Assembly: GCA_029571215.1 (NCBI GenBank)
Contig: JAKPTE010000009.1
Span: forward strand, 52,889-116,888
Direction: 5' to 3'
Length of the DNA stretch: 64,000 nucleotides
Origin: Bacteroidota bacterium
GTDB taxonomy: Bacteria; Bacteroidota; Bacteroidia; Bacteroidales; JAAYUG01
Shown: piece by piece, positions 1 to 7,669 of the stretch
Layout: each line of letters opens with the position of its first letter
How positions within the stretch are numbered: the stretch's first letter is position 1
Translations under genes and position numbers: made by a program
The notes under the pieces: model-generated
What the model saw: the letters and a program-made list of their open reading frames with translations, nothing else
What the model was told of the DNA's origin: nothing
Databases searched by the model: none

Positions 1-124
1 GTAGAATACGCACGGTAGAAAACCATGGGAACTTGTCAGCAAGTTCCCGGAGGCCTGTCAGGATTTCCTCGTCGTACAGGATATGATCATCTTTAAGCAG
101 ACTATATAGTTTCTCTGGCTCCAT
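1..124 (-). CDS. Conserved hypothetical protein, N-terminal part only (cut by window edge)
   Basis: The reading frame starts with ATG at 124 and runs off the left end of the window after 41 codons. The visible N-terminus (MEPEKLYSLLKDDHILYDEE) continues with a segment containing FPWF. In Bacteroidota the gene after lptE often encodes a conserved protein with a similar FPYFQ-like segment, so this is probably that protein; this is recall, not a search result. It begins 6 bases after the lptE stop and is likely the third gene of a sigma-54-activator/lptE operon. Function is unknown. Confidence 0.6.
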   Translation of the reverse strand, partial: MEPEKLYSLLKDDHILYDEEILTGLRELADKFPWFSTVRIL

Positions 125-130
125 CTCTCA

Positions 131-637
131 TTACCAGTTAACAAAAGCTTTGTTGAAAATATCTTCGGTAAGAAGATCAAGAATGTCCTTGATAAGATCC
201 TGTTCAACGGCTGCCAGGCTTTGATTGGCATCGTAATCTTTGTAGCGGGAAAAGGTTGATTCAAAACTTTCTTTGGGATTGACGGAATTGGTGTAACGTA
301 CTCTCACGTCGATGGTCAGCCGGTTCTGGGCAGGTCGGTCATTGCCTGTAATGGCAACCGCCCGGGTTTCATAACGGGTAATTTCTCCTGAAAAATCAGC
401 ATCACCAACGCCGGTTACCAGTCGGAGTTTTGTTTGGGAGCGGATTTTTTCACGAAGGGCTTCGGTCAATTGCTGGCTCAGGGTGGGCACTACGATGGGT
501 GCCCGGTTGGCGAAATACTGTACGGAATACGTTTTCATCTTCGGGTCAATGCTGGCTCCGGAGAAAGAATAGTTTACCGTGCACCCTGCCAGTATCAGTA
601 ACGGCAGCACCAGTAGAATTCCTGATCGGGACATCAT
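131..637 (-). CDS. lptE: LptE-like LPS-assembly lipoprotein
   Basis: The protein is likely the outer-membrane lipoprotein that partners LptD in placing lipopolysaccharide in the outer leaflet. The start at 637 gives MMSRSG followed by a hydrophobic stretch and the lipobox LAGC, so the mature protein would be acylated on that Cys. The longer frame from 724 would put 29 residues before the signal peptide and overlap the upstream gene, so it was rejected. The body has the short mixed alpha/beta LptE pattern (VPTLSQQLTEALREKI, then a region with RLTIDVRVRY). The ATG lies one base after the stop of the upstream activator gene, which implies translational coupling. The assignment rests on size, lipobox and neighbourhood; sequence conservation in this family is weak. 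Confidence 0.8.
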   Translation of the reverse strand: MMSRSGILLVLPLLILAGCTVNYSFSGASIDPKMKTYSVQYFANRAPIVVPTLSQQLTEALREKIRSQTKLRLVTGVGDADFSGEITRYETRAVAITGNDRPAQNRLTIDVRVRYTNSVNPKESFESTFSRYKDYDANQSLAAVEQDLIKDILDLLTEDIFNKAFVNW

Positions 638-638
638 C

Positions 639-1886
639 TTAAGCAAGGTTGTATTCTTTAATCTTCCTGTAAAGGGTTCGCTCCGAAATCCCAAGTTCCT
701 GGGCAGCGTTTCTTCGTTTTCCATTATGTTTTTCTAGGGCTTTCTTTATTAACTCCATTTCCTTGTGTGCAAGCGACAGGTTTTCTTCCACTATCTCTTC
801 CGTGTCCTGGATAATGGCAGCTCCTTCGGGTGCAACCTCAATAGTGGGCCGGAAATTTGAACCCAGAACATTGTCGGCGGTGTTATACAGTTTTTTGATA
901 ATCTGAGCATTGTTTTCCATCACTCCTTCGTCGGCTTTCCCTGACTTGATCATTTCAAGAACCAGCTTTTTCAAATCATTGACATCATTTTTCATGTCAA
1001 AGAGAACTTTATAAAGGATTTCTCTTTCGGAAGCAAATGAGCGGGCATCGTCGGAGCGAAAGATAGCAGGAAGCTTTACATCAACATAGTCGGGCAGGTA
1101 CCTCTTCAGTGTATTCTTGTCAATTACCCGGTTATGCTCAATAACCGATATCTGCTCAGTTACGTTTTTCAATTGCCTGATATTCCCCGGCCATTCATAA
1201 TTCTGCAGCATTTCCATCGCTTCCGGTTCCATAGTAATAGGAGGCATCCGGTACCTTTCGGCAAAGTCGGTGGCAAACTTCCGGAAGAGAAGGGGTATGT
1301 CTTCTACCCTTTCCCGCAAAGGAGGAATATGAATGGGAACCGTATTGAGCCTGTAGTAGAGATCTTCCCTGAATTTACCTTCCTGTATGCTTTTTAGTAT
1401 GTCGATGTTGGTAGCAGCTATGACCCGTACATTGGTTTTTTGCACTTTGGAAGATCCAACCCTTATGAACTCACCTGTTTCAAGCACCCGAAGGAGTCTC
1501 ACCTGTGTAGCAAGAGGCAGATCGGCAACTTCATCCAGAAAAATAGTTCCCCCGTTGGCCACTTCAAAATACCCTTTCCTGCTTTCATGAGCGCCAGTGA
1601 AGGAACCTTTCTCATGGCCGAAAAGTTCCGAATCGATGGTGCCTTCAGGAATAGCGCCACAGTTCACGGCAATATAGGTTCCGTGTTTGCGAATACTGTA
1701 CTGGTGAATAATCTGCGGGAACACTTCCTTGCCGGTACCGCTTTCTCCCGTAATAAGAACCGATAGATCTGTCGGAGCTACCTGCCGGGCAATGTCAATG
1801 GCACGGTTTAGGCCGGGACTGTTCCCTATGATCCCAAAGCGTTGTTTAATTTGTTGTATCTCTTTGTTTTGCGTGAAGGTTTCCAT
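639..1886 (-). CDS. Sigma-54-type AAA+ transcriptional activator with Fis HTH, no receiver domain
   Basis: This is a bacterial enhancer-binding protein: an AAA+ ATPase that remodels RNA polymerase. From the ATG at 1886 (415 aa) the AAA+ domain starts near residue 15, with Walker A GESGTGKE at 47-54, a GSFTGA loop at 94-99 (usual form GAFTGA), Walker B near FLDEVADLP and the R-finger region LYYRLNTVPIHIPPLRER. An atypical linker of about 90 residues with coiled-coil character follows, and then a C-terminal Fis-type helix-turn-helix (RRNAAQELGISERTLYRKIK). There is no N-terminal receiver, GAF or PAS domain, so its input is not visible. A longer frame from 1985 adds 33 residues unlike the family and crosses the promoter box. 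The gene leads into lptE. Confidence 0.88.
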   Translation of the reverse strand: METFTQNKEIQQIKQRFGIIGNSPGLNRAIDIARQVAPTDLSVLITGESGTGKEVFPQIIHQYSIRKHGTYIAVNCGAIPEGTIDSELFGHEKGSFTGAHESRKGYFEVANGGTIFLDEVADLPLATQVRLLRVLETGEFIRVGSSKVQKTNVRVIAATNIDILKSIQEGKFREDLYYRLNTVPIHIPPLRERVEDIPLLFRKFATDFAERYRMPPITMEPEAMEMLQNYEWPGNIRQLKNVTEQISVIEHNRVIDKNTLKRYLPDYVDVKLPAIFRSDDARSFASEREILYKVLFDMKNDVNDLKKLVLEMIKSGKADEGVMENNAQIIKKLYNTADNVLGSNFRPTIEVAPEGAAIIQDTEEIVEENLSLAHKEMELIKKALEKHNGKRRNAAQELGISERTLYRKIKEYNLA

Positions 1887-1928
1887 AAAATATGATTCCT
1901 TTTCCTGACAAAAGGTATTAAAACATGA

Positions 1929-1936
1929 CAAAATTA
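1929..1936 (-). promoter_or_regulatory. Bacteroidota-type -7 box for the AAA+ activator gene
   Basis: On the minus strand the bases read TAATTTTG, an exact match to TAnnTTTG. The box lies 42 bases upstream of the ATG at 1886. No clear -33 TTG is seen at the right distance. It supports the shorter start. Confidence 0.4.
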
Positions 1937-1950
1937 CAATATAATTACTA

Positions 1951-1980
1951 TTTGGAACCAGATGCAAAATGATATTTTTA
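1951..1980 (+). promoter_or_regulatory. Probable kdsB promoter
   Basis: TTTG at 1951-1954, an 18-base spacer and TATTTTTA at 1973-1980 (one mismatch to TAnnTTTG). The box ends 26 bases before the kdsB ATG. It lies back to back with the promoter of the divergent activator gene. Confidence 0.45.
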
Positions 1981-2006
1981 CACATTCAATTTGTTAAACT
2001 GTTCTT

Positions 2007-2768
2007 ATGTTGTTTCTGGGAATTATACCTGCCCGGTATGCTTCGACAAGGTTTCCTGGGAAGCCCCTGGCCTTGGTTCATGGAAGACCTATGGTTCAGC
2101 ACGTTTATGAAAGAGCTTCACGGGTTATTCCTGAGGTATGGGTAGCAACCGACGATGAACGCATTTTAAGAACTGTGGAAAGTTTCGGAGGGAAAGCTGT
2201 TTTGACAGGTGCTCATCACAGAAGTGGAACGGAGCGGTGTGAGGAGGCCATGCGAATTGTCAGCCTTCGTCTGAATCGAAATTTTGATGTGGTTATTAAT
2301 ATCCAGGGCGATGAACCGTTTATTCATGGACGGCAACTCCGGCAGGTGATGGAATGCTTCAACGATGAAAAAACGGACATAGCTACTTTGGTAAAACGGA
2401 TTGACAACAAGGATGATTTGTTTAATCCCAACATACCGAAAGTCATTGTGAACCGTCAGTGGCAGGCTATGTATTTCAGCCGGAGTGTCATTCCATACCT
2501 TAGGGATGTTCCTCAGGATGAGTGGATTAAACATAAGCTATGGCTGAAGCATATCGGTTTGTATGCCTACCGGAGCAGGGTGCTGAAATTGCTCACCGCG
2601 CTTCCGCCTGCTCCTCCGGAACAGGCCGAATCACTTGAACAGCTTCGCTGGTTATGGCATGGATATTCAATCCGCGTTACTGAAACAGATATCGAAAATA
2701 TGGCAGTTGACACTCCGGAGGATCTGGATAGGATCAACCGGATGGAATTTCCTGAATTCGAAGGATGA
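2007..2768 (+). CDS. kdsB: 3-deoxy-manno-octulosonate cytidylyltransferase
   Basis: KdsB activates Kdo with CTP to give CMP-Kdo, the donor used to build the inner core of lipopolysaccharide in the cytoplasm. The 253-aa length matches the family. The N-terminal nucleotide-binding signature IPARYASTRFPGKPL is present, followed by GRPMVQHVYERA, the VWVATDDERI segment, the NIQGDEP motif and a C-terminal ENMAVDTPEDL segment, all typical of KdsB. It is divergent from the activator/lptE operon, so LPS precursor synthesis and LPS transport genes share one intergenic region. It converges on the exported protein gene ending at 2796. Confidence 0.95.
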   Translation: MLFLGIIPARYASTRFPGKPLALVHGRPMVQHVYERASRVIPEVWVATDDERILRTVESFGGKAVLTGAHHRSGTERCEEAMRIVSLRLNRNFDVVINIQGDEPFIHGRQLRQVMECFNDEKTDIATLVKRIDNKDDLFNPNIPKVIVNRQWQAMYFSRSVIPYLRDVPQDEWIKHKLWLKHIGLYAYRSRVLKLLTALPPAPPEQAESLEQLRWLWHGYSIRVTETDIENMAVDTPEDLDRINRMEFPEFEG

Positions 2769-2795
2769 AGAAGGTACAACAATTTTTCCTAAAGT

Positions 2796-3590
2796 TCAGC
2801 GGGTATTTGATGGATAAAGTTTTGCAGCATCTCCTGAGCAGGTGACTTTTATTGATTTTGCAATCTGAAGCGCTGTTGTGAGAGTTGCAAGATCGGTATA
2901 GAGATTACCATCTTTCCCGCTGTAGTGACTCCGGCCAATAACCTGCATCTCAGCTTCCCTTATACCTTTGGTCAGGTCCAGCGTAGCACTGTAAACCAGG
3001 GCTGGCTGGCTGGAAGTTTTATAATCTTTGTCATCGGGAAATTTGTTGTTGGTCCAGTATTCATTCCAGTCCCACGATTGGTTGATTTCCAGCATAACCC
3101 TGAATACCTGAAGTGTTGTGTCAGCAAGCCGCGACCAGATGATGAAATCGCCCTGAGGTGTAGGACCTGAAACTGCATCGGGCAAAGGGTTTTTTGGAGT
3201 AGGAAGGTACAACCCGTCATCGGCTCTTATTCCCCATTTATGGCCCCAATAGGGTAAGGCAGCTGGCCTCCTGATTTCTCCTGGCATCCATTGCCCCCTG
3301 CTATTGTCGGCATGGCGAAACACTCCTTTTGCAATCGATTCAGCCACGTAAATGTTCTGAATGAACCGGCCTGAAGTGTCTTCTACCCAGATGGCCATCA
3401 ACGGATGGTTATGAAACCTTCCTTTTTGAAAGGAAATGGAAACTACGGGTCCTTTTTCTTCCGGATTCGTAATAATTGTTTCTGTGGCAGGCACTGCACC
3501 GGTTACCACCGACTTATTCTGACACTGATTTGTCAGAGCCACCAGCAGAAGTCCGGTCATTGCGAGGAAGATGGTATACGTGTTTTTCAT
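2796..3590 (-). CDS. Exported protein resembling DUF2271 family, partner of TonB receptor
   Basis: I do not recognise this 264-aa protein with certainty. It has an N-terminal hydrophobic signal (YTIFLAMTGLLLVALTNQC). The Cys is not in a good lipobox, so Sec export without lipidation is as likely. The body has HPLMAIWVEDTSGRFIQNIY and later ALPYWGHKWG, a pattern like the DUF2271 domain found in periplasmic proteins linked to flavin or iron systems; this is an inference from memory. It starts 10 bases after the stop of the TonB-dependent receptor gene and is presumably co-transcribed, so a role in handling the receptor's ligand is plausible. Confidence 0.6.
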   Translation of the reverse strand: MKNTYTIFLAMTGLLLVALTNQCQNKSVVTGAVPATETIITNPEEKGPVVSISFQKGRFHNHPLMAIWVEDTSGRFIQNIYVAESIAKGVFRHADNSRGQWMPGEIRRPAALPYWGHKWGIRADDGLYLPTPKNPLPDAVSGPTPQGDFIIWSRLADTTLQVFRVMLEINQSWDWNEYWTNNKFPDDKDYKTSSQPALVYSATLDLTKGIREAEMQVIGRSHYSGKDGNLYTDLATLTTALQIAKSIKVTCSGDAAKLYPSNTR

Positions 3591-3600
3591 GGTAGAAATG

Positions 3601-5997
3601 TTAAAACTGAATGATAATTCCTACGGTGGGCAATACTGTACCGGCCGCATTATCTGCAATCCGTTTAAGTTCATAGCGGGGTGGATTTCCTGAAGCTGGT
3701 AAAGGGATTCCGGATGAATCTTCCGCACGGACGAGAATGTCAGGGCGGTTGGCTTTGAACCCATATAGGTTTTGAATATCAATATATGCAATAAGAGACC
3801 ATTTATCGAAAAAGAAATCCTTGTCGATTCGTATGTCGAGCTGATGGAATGCCCGGAGCCGCAACTGATTGAACCGGGAGTAGTCAAGATATGCTCTTCC
3901 TGATGCATCCCAGGCTTCCTGCAGAGAGGATTTTTCAAGGTCGAAAGGGGTGTAAGGTGCTCCACCCACATACCTCCATTTAAATCCGGCATTCCAACTC
4001 TTTCCGAACTTACGGAGTGCTGTAATGTTCAGAAGATGACGGTTGTCCCAGGCACTGGGGAAATAAACAGGACGGAATCCCTGAAATTCACTACGCACAA
4101 ATGTATAGGATAGAATCACATTCCATCCGGCCAGGTTTTTGTTTCTGTAGAACAATTCCATGCCATAGGCTCTTCCTTTTGCTTTTGAAACAAGGGGTTC
4201 GTTACCAAATACTTCATAATCACCACCTTTACTGGCAATTGCAATACTATCGCGGAGCGAAACAGGATAATTCCGGTACCATTTATAAAAACCTTCCAGG
4301 GTAAGTCGCGAGTTCTCGCTGATTAGAAACTCAGGACCGGCAACCAGATGATCTGAAGCAATATACCGCAGGTTGTTTCGGAGGTTAACCAGGTTTCCTT
4401 CATTATCTCTTAAACCAAGGGCAGTGTAAGGTGGCATCTGAAAATAGCGGCCAAAATTCATATTCAGAAATACTTTGGGAAGCATGCCATACGAAAGTGA
4501 CATCCGCGGCGACAACTGATCCAGAAGATTGGACATGCTTTTACTGTAATTATTGGCATCAGCCCTGATTCCCATAGAAACTGTCAGTCTGCCTCCCATC
4601 AGTTCACGGCTTGCCTGGCCAAATACTCCCCATTTCCAGAGTGTAAGTTCTGAGGAATAATCAATGACAAACGGATTGGTTTCAAAAATTTTCTGGTAGG
4701 TTGTATTTCTGTAACGGCCAAATTCAATGTTTCCTCCAAAATTGGTTTTCCATTCCCGGCGTATGCGGGCATTGTTTTCGTACCTGAATTTTATTTCCCC
4801 TTCTCCTGAAGCATAATCTAATGTTTTGAGGGAATCGGATTCTATATTGTTTTTGAATTTTATAACAGAATTATTGAGATAGTTCCGGCTAAGAACCCAA
4901 GTGTCATAACTGTTTTCCCGATAATGTTTGTAAACTGCTCCGAACGTGTAGGAGTATTGTTTGTTTTCGGGAAGGTACCCCAGTATGTACCGCTGGATTT
5001 CTGTTTCATTGGCGTTCAGGTTTAGTCTCGAATTGTCAAGAGACCCCAAGCCCATTATGAGGATTTCATTCTTTGCATCAGGGCGTGAACGCACTTTAAA
5101 CTGAAAGTCATTATAGGTGGGTAAAAACGGAAGCCCAAGGGCGCTGAACAAAAACTGCAGATAGGAGCGGCGTGCTGAAAGAAAATACGTTGTGTTGCTG
5201 GTCAATGGACCGTCCAGTGCCAGAGCCAAATCAGATGCCCCGACTGAGCCTCTGAATTTTGTCTTTTCCTTGTTCCCGTCAATTGTGCTGAATTCCAGGA
5301 CTGAACTTAATGCATTACCCCGTGATGCTGGGAAAGCTCCTGAATAAAAATTCACTTCCCGTATTAAATCAGCATTGATAATTCCAACCGGTCCTCCGCT
5401 TGCCCCCTGTGTGGCAAAATGGTTGAGGTTAGGAATTTCAACACCGTCAAGAAAAAAGCGGTTTTCGCTTGGTCCACCACCTCTTACTATAACATCATTT
5501 CTATAAGCTGGTGTAGAAGCCACACCCGGAAAAGCCTGAATAACCCGTGAAATATCCCTGTTTCCTCCCGGATTTTTTTCAATCTCCTCGATGCCAATCC
5601 GCCGCAGCGAAACAGGACTCTCTTCACTTTTCCTGAACGGAGAACTCTTTACAACAACGGCATCCAGTTCAACAAGGGTTTCCTCAAGAGGAATCTCAAT
5701 ATATACTTTATTGGCATTGGTTACAAGTATTTGTTCCGAAACATAGGGTTTAAAACCAACAAATGTTACCCTAAGTTCAACATATCCGGGAGCCAGGCCT
5801 GTAAACAGAAACCTCCCGTCAAGGTCGCTTGTGCTGCCTATAGAAGTTCCCCAGATTACAATGTTGGCAAAAGGAATAGGTTCATTGTTCCGTGCATTGT
5901 AAATTCTGCCTTCGATGATTCCTTTTTCTCTCGGCTGGCCAGCTAACCAGAACAGATGAGAAAGAAACAATAAGACGGTCAATATGTATTTTTGCAT
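3601..5997 (-). CDS. TonB-dependent outer-membrane receptor with carboxypeptidase-regulatory domain
   Basis: This 798-aa outer-membrane protein has a signal peptide at about 1-20. A carboxypeptidase-regulatory-like domain (about 25-105; IEGRIYNARNNEPIPFANI, then SDLDGRFLFTGLAPG) follows, then a plug domain (about 120-235; NRDISRVIQAFPGVAS, DVIVRGGGPSENRFFLDGVE) and a long beta-barrel ending in the aromatic-rich TVGIIIQF. Such receptors import ligands using the proton-motive force passed on by TonB-ExbB-ExbD; a set of those genes lies at 36.7-38.6 kb. There is no SusD-like gene next to it, so it is not a typical polysaccharide-utilisation pair. The only co-directional partner is the exported protein downstream. 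The substrate cannot be told from the sequence. Confidence 0.9.
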   Translation of the reverse strand: MQKYILTVLLFLSHLFWLAGQPREKGIIEGRIYNARNNEPIPFANIVIWGTSIGSTSDLDGRFLFTGLAPGYVELRVTFVGFKPYVSEQILVTNANKVYIEIPLEETLVELDAVVVKSSPFRKSEESPVSLRRIGIEEIEKNPGGNRDISRVIQAFPGVASTPAYRNDVIVRGGGPSENRFFLDGVEIPNLNHFATQGASGGPVGIINADLIREVNFYSGAFPASRGNALSSVLEFSTIDGNKEKTKFRGSVGASDLALALDGPLTSNTTYFLSARRSYLQFLFSALGLPFLPTYNDFQFKVRSRPDAKNEILIMGLGSLDNSRLNLNANETEIQRYILGYLPENKQYSYTFGAVYKHYRENSYDTWVLSRNYLNNSVIKFKNNIESDSLKTLDYASGEGEIKFRYENNARIRREWKTNFGGNIEFGRYRNTTYQKIFETNPFVIDYSSELTLWKWGVFGQASRELMGGRLTVSMGIRADANNYSKSMSNLLDQLSPRMSLSYGMLPKVFLNMNFGRYFQMPPYTALGLRDNEGNLVNLRNNLRYIASDHLVAGPEFLISENSRLTLEGFYKWYRNYPVSLRDSIAIASKGGDYEVFGNEPLVSKAKGRAYGMELFYRNKNLAGWNVILSYTFVRSEFQGFRPVYFPSAWDNRHLLNITALRKFGKSWNAGFKWRYVGGAPYTPFDLEKSSLQEAWDASGRAYLDYSRFNQLRLRAFHQLDIRIDKDFFFDKWSLIAYIDIQNLYGFKANRPDILVRAEDSSGIPLPASGNPPRYELKRIADNAAGTVLPTVGIIIQF

Positions 5998-6132
5998 TGT
6001 TACTTTTTCCCTACTAACAACGCTGAATGAATATTGTTTAAATATACTGAATATATGTTAAACAAAATGGTGTATGCAACTTCTATTATTACCCGCCATT
6101 CGGGATTCTGAAAATATCATTCAGATATTAAT

Positions 6133-7233
6133 TCATCTGTAAACCCTCATTTTGTTAAGAGCTCTCTGGTATTGACGTGCGTATTCAAGATGCTGTGCCA
6201 GGCTTTTGGAAAAATAATGTTCACCTGACAAATCTTCCTTTGCACAGAAATAGAGATAATCGTGGCGGGTATAATTGAGCACGGCCTCAATGGCCGAAAT
6301 GGAAGGCACAGAAATGGGACCCGGGGGCAGTCCCGAATATTTATAGGTATTATAGGGTGAGTCAATTTCAAGATGCTTTTTAAGAATACGTTTTACTCCA
6401 TAATCCCCGATAGCAAAACGGATGGTGGGATCGGCCTGCAGAGGCATACCTTTCGCCAGTCGGTTCATATAAACGCCGGCCACTGCAGGTTCTTCTGATT
6501 TAATAAGACATTCTTCATCCACAATGGAAGCCAGTATGCTTACTTCAAGAGGAGTTAGTCCGATGGATTCAGCCTGCTGCTTTCTTTTATCGTTCCAGAA
6601 TTTTTTATACTCCCTGTTCATCCGCAGAAAAAAGTCGCGTGCGCTTATATTCCAGTAAAACTCATAGGTATTGGGAATGAACATACTAAGAACCGTCTCC
6701 CGGCTGAATCCGAGGTTCTTCAGGAAAGTGTCGTTTTTAAAAAGGGAAAGCAGGTCAAGCGAGTCAGGTTCAATCTGTCTGGCAACTACCCCTGCAAGCT
6801 GGGGTGCCGTTCGTATATTCTGAAACATTACCTTTACCGGTGTTTGTCGTCCGGTTTTCAGCATGGTGATAAGGTTCCGGTTGCTCATTCCGTTTCTGAC
6901 CAAATAATGGCCTGGATGAATTTTTTTGCTGTATCCGCTTTTTTGAGCAAGCCAGATAAAAGATTTCCTGTCACTGATTATATCCTGCCGTATAAGAATA
7001 TCAGCAACATCGTCCAGAGTAGCTCCGGTTGGAATGTAAACATGAGCCATTTCCGGCTGGCTGATATGAATACCATGCCCATATATTTTTCTGTAACCGT
7101 AATAAAAAACAACAATCAGAAATGCAGCCAGAAGGAATCCTGCCCATGTCAAAATACGGGAAATGGTCTTTCTTCCTTTTTTGTGATTCGTTCGTTTCGT
7201 TTTTCTGGTTGATGCCATGTTTAATGTGTTCAT
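6133..7233 (-). CDS. mltG: Endolytic murein transglycosylase MltG
   Basis: MltG (YceG-like) cleaves nascent glycan strands inside the chain and so ends peptidoglycan polymerisation. The ATG at 7233 gives 366 aa; the frame extends to a TTG at 7275 but that extension has no support, and a second ATG at 7218 is an alternative. A basic cytoplasmic N-terminus is followed by one transmembrane helix (ILTWAGFLLAAFLIVVFYYG), a LysM-like region and the YceG domain. The catalytic segment reads ASIVDEEC, where E. coli has ASIVEKET, followed by GVYMNRL, MPLQADPTIRFA and the YNTYKYSGLPPGPISVPS signature. It stands alone between two divergently facing spacers. Confidence 0.93.
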   Translation of the reverse strand: MNTLNMASTRKTKRTNHKKGRKTISRILTWAGFLLAAFLIVVFYYGYRKIYGHGIHISQPEMAHVYIPTGATLDDVADILIRQDIISDRKSFIWLAQKSGYSKKIHPGHYLVRNGMSNRNLITMLKTGRQTPVKVMFQNIRTAPQLAGVVARQIEPDSLDLLSLFKNDTFLKNLGFSRETVLSMFIPNTYEFYWNISARDFFLRMNREYKKFWNDKRKQQAESIGLTPLEVSILASIVDEECLIKSEEPAVAGVYMNRLAKGMPLQADPTIRFAIGDYGVKRILKKHLEIDSPYNTYKYSGLPPGPISVPSISAIEAVLNYTRHDYLYFCAKEDLSGEHYFSKSLAQHLEYARQYQRALNKMRVYR

Positions 7234-7275
7234 GCCGCCAGAGGATATCCTGGCGGAGCCGACGAAATTAACCAA

Positions 7276-7540
7276 GTTTCATGAAATATAAAATTCAGTT
7301 ATCCGGAAAGGAAATTGCTGCAGATAAGGGATCATGTATTTGCTTATGCTTTATTGTTAAACCGGGATTTGTTTTCTGCTGATTGTGTTTAATCCAGGGT
7401 AAGAGATGGTTTTGTTGATTCTGACGCTTTTTGTAACTAAGGATAGGGAAGTTAATACTGGCAGAAATCAGTTTTTTTAGGAAAGAAAGGCCTGAAATGC
7501 AAAAAATTCCTAAATTAGCGCAGATTCGTTTTCTGGCATT
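7276..7540. other. Gene-free spacer between mltG and the SiaB-like kinase gene
   Basis: No reading frame with coding character is seen here. The spacer must hold the divergent promoters of mltG and the kinase gene. The best candidate for the kinase is TAAATTAG at 7511-7518 (one mismatch to TAnnTTTG), without a clear -33 element. No good -7 box for mltG was found. Confidence 0.4.
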
Positions 7541-7544
7541 TTAG

Positions 7545-7669
7545 CTCTGCATCAGATTGAGTGGAACTGGTTGGATGGGAATCAGCTTCTATGCAGAGGT
7601 TTGCCTGAAAATAAGCGATGGGGCACTTAGGGGAAATTCGGTTGTTCAAAGCTTCACCTCTGCATGGAA
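7545..7669 (+). promoter_or_regulatory. Structured leader with a stem covering the start codon of the SiaB-like kinase gene
   Basis: Three related arms are visible. Arm 2 (7587-7600, ATGCAGAGGT preceded by TTCT) can pair with arm 3 (7656-7669, ACCTCTGCAT followed by GGAA) as 14 base pairs with one G-U, enclosing a 55-base loop. Arm 3 contains the ATG at 7664-7666. Arm 1 (7545-7552, CTCTGCAT) repeats the core of arm 3 and could pair with 8 bases of arm 2 (7591-7598), leaving arm 3 free. The layout is that of two mutually exclusive structures controlling translation start. The repeats could instead be protein-binding sites. The pairing is seen in the sequence; the regulation is inference. Confidence 0.5.

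Noticed and set aside
3519..3590. Lipoprotein signal on the TonB-receptor partner
   Set aside because: The Cys is preceded by TNQ, which does not fit the lipobox; treated as a plain signal peptide.
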